From assembly GCA_900542505.1 (NCBI GenBank), contig UQNV01000050.1, forward strand, positions 1-15,213: a DNA stretch of 15,213 nt, in the 5' to 3' direction. A program made the position numbers and the translations under genes. How positions within the stretch are numbered: position 1 is the stretch's first letter; each line of letters starts with the position of its first letter. The notes under the pieces are model-generated. The model did no database searches. It was not told the DNA's origin and saw only the letters and a program-made list of their open reading frames with translations. This stretch comes from an uncultured Alistipes sp. (lineage in GTDB: Bacteria > Bacteroidota > Bacteroidia > Bacteroidales > Rikenellaceae). Shown here piece after piece: positions 14,398 to 15,213 of this stretch.

Positions 14398-14462
14398 GTG
14401 AAAAAAATGCAAAAAAAGCGAAGGCGCATTTTGACACGATTTTTGATTGTTATTTTTTTCAC
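14398..14462. repeat. 11-bp inverted repeat with A/T tracts upstream of pckA
   Basis: GTGAAAAAAAT (14398-14408) and ATTTTTTTCAC (14452-14462) are exact reverse complements separated by 43 bp. The right arm overlaps the expected -33 region of the pckA promoter. It could be a regulator site, a curved UP-like element, or chance pairing of A- and T-tracts. Confidence 0.5.
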
Positions 14463-14479
14463 ATTCCTAAAAGTTTTTA

Positions 14480-14487
14480 TACCTTTG
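14480..14487 (+). promoter_or_regulatory. pckA promoter -7 box
   Basis: TACCTTTG is an exact match to TAnnTTTG, in AT-rich DNA. The -33 region is a T-tract (14453-14460) rather than a clear TTG. The predicted start near 14493 gives a leader of about 122 nt before the ATG at 14616. Confidence 0.7.
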
Positions 14488-14615
14488 TGCCGTCGAACTC
14501 TGCGCGGAGCCTTCGTGCCTGCTGCAGGGCGGCTCCGGGTCCTGCGGCCGGTATCCGTGCGGGTGCAAGGCTCGGCAAATCAATGGATTTGAGGTTTTAT
14601 TAAATAAGTTTAGTT
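14488..14615 (+). other. Structured 5' leader of pckA
   Basis: CGGAGCC (14505-14511) pairs with GGCTCCG (14531-14537) around an inner CCTG/CAGG hairpin (14518-14528). GCAGG (14524-14528) could alternatively pair with CCTGC at 14541-14545, so two exclusive folds are possible. A six-codon frame, MDLRFY, spans 14583-14603. The last 25 bases before the pckA ATG are AT-rich and unstructured, which suits Bacteroidetes translation starts. I do not recognise a known riboswitch class. Confidence 0.4.
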
Positions 14616-15213
14616 ATGGACAAAATGGATTTGAAGAAGTACGGGATTACGGGTGTGACCGAAATCGTGTACAATCCCTCCTACGACGAGCTGTTCCGTG
14701 AGGAGACGAAGAAGGGCCTTCGCGGCTTCGAGAAGGGTCAGCTGACCGACATGGGTGCCGTGAACGTGATGACGGGTGTCTACACCGGCCGTTCGCCCAA
14801 GGACAAGTTCTTCGTAATGGACGAGACCACCAAGGATACCATCTGGTGGACTTCCGACGAGTATAAGAACGACAACAAGCCCGTGACGAAGGCTGCCTGG
14901 AAGGAGCTCAAGAAGATTGCCTCGAAGGAGCTCTCGGGCAAGAAGCTCTACGTGGTTGATACCTTCTGCGGTGCCAACGAGAACACGCGCCTGAAGATTC
15001 GCTTCATCATGGAGGTTGCATGGCAGGCTCACTTCGTGAAGAACATGTTCATCCGCCCGACCGACGCCGAGCTGGAGAACTACGGCGAGCCCGACTTCGT
15101 GGTGCTCAACGCTTCGAAGGCCAAGGTGAAGAACTACAAGAAGCTGGGTCTGAACTCGGAGACGGCCGTTGTCTTCAACCTCACCGAGAAGATGCAGGTG
15201 ATTATCAACACCT
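14616..15213 (+). CDS. pckA: ATP-dependent phosphoenolpyruvate carboxykinase, N-terminal part
   Basis: Translation from ATG 14616 gives 199 codons before the window ends; the full enzyme is about 530-540 residues, so the ATP-binding P-loop and metal site are outside. The visible part matches Bacteroides-type PckA closely: [17 protein letters not shown] (7-23), [20 protein letters not shown] (47-66) with the substrate-binding Arg of [26 protein letters not shown] (113-131), [15 protein letters not shown] (135-149), [14 protein letters not shown] (158-171) and [20 protein letters not shown] (177-196). It interconverts oxaloacetate and PEP with ATP. In Bacteroidetes the enzyme also fixes CO2 on PEP during succinate-forming fermentation. 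A second in-frame ATG at codon 4 (14625) is possible; the first matches homologue length. Confidence 0.95.
   Translation, partial: MDKMDLKKYGITGVTEIVYNPSYDELFREETKKGLRGFEKGQLTDMGAVNVMTGVYTGRSPKDKFFVMDETTKDTIWWTSDEYKNDNKPVTKAAWKELKKIASKELSGKKLYVVDTFCGANENTRLKIRFIMEVAWQAHFVKNMFIRPTDAELENYGEPDFVVLNASKAKVKNYKKLGLNSETAVVFNLTEKMQVIINT

Noticed and set aside
14176..14412. N-terminal extension of HemW
   Set aside because: HemW proteins begin a few residues before the HIPFCxxxCxxC motif, which is matched by ATG 14175, and the -7 box lies inside the extension.

Overview
The window reads as a chromosomal segment of a GC-rich member of the Bacteroidales, most likely Alistipes or a close relative (Rikenellaceae). 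Reasons: clean Bacteroidetes-type -7 promoter boxes (TAnnTTTG), A/T-rich start regions without Shine-Dalgarno motifs, a DUF3667 membrane protein, a PEP carboxykinase of the Bacteroides type, and a glycogen gene set organised as in Bacteroidetes but in GC-rich DNA. The genus is inferred from my memory of related proteins, not from a search.

Layout, left to right. 1-218 (+): C-terminal end of an AraC-family regulator, cut by the window edge. 219-803: no gene; it holds an 82-83 bp tandem repeat, a strong intrinsic terminator and a TTCCGG-rich repeat tract. 804-2531 (-): DUF3667 zinc-ribbon membrane protein. 2532-2943: a divergent promoter region. 2944-3438 (+): small Rossmann-type protein resembling a cut-down DprA/SLOG domain. 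3439-3858: convergent intergenic region with a perfect 20-bp-stem bidirectional terminator and a second TTCCGG-rich tract. 3859-12901 (-): four glycogen / alpha-glucan genes read leftward: a GT3 glycogen synthase fused to a GT35 alpha-glucan phosphorylase, a glycogen debranching enzyme, a GT4 glycosyltransferase and a GH57 glycosidase. 13063-14175 (-): hemW. 14176-14615: divergent regulatory region. 14616 to the end (+): the first 199 codons of ATP-dependent PEP carboxykinase (pckA).

How the genes fit together: the four leftward genes can build an alpha-1,4-glucan (GT3, possibly GT4), phosphorolyse it (GT35) and trim or remodel branches (debranching enzyme, GH57), so this is a compact storage-glucan locus. 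The synthase half is of the eukaryote-like GT3 type rather than the usual bacterial GlgA (GT5), and no GlgA, GlgC or GlgB lies in the window. The next gene beyond hemW is pckA, the gluconeogenic entry enzyme, which is metabolically coherent although divergently transcribed.

The most unusual items are the one-polypeptide synthase-phosphorylase fusion, a 71-residue Lys/Ala/Thr-rich histone-H1-like tail on the debranching enzyme, two TTCCGG-rich repeat tracts placed alike between a leftward gene's stop codon and a hairpin terminator, tandem hairpin repeats downstream of the AraC gene, a near-leaderless hemW promoter, and a structured pckA leader carrying a small upstream reading frame. I saw no CRISPR array, transposase, tRNA or rRNA, and nothing that convincingly amounts to an undescribed defence or mobile system.
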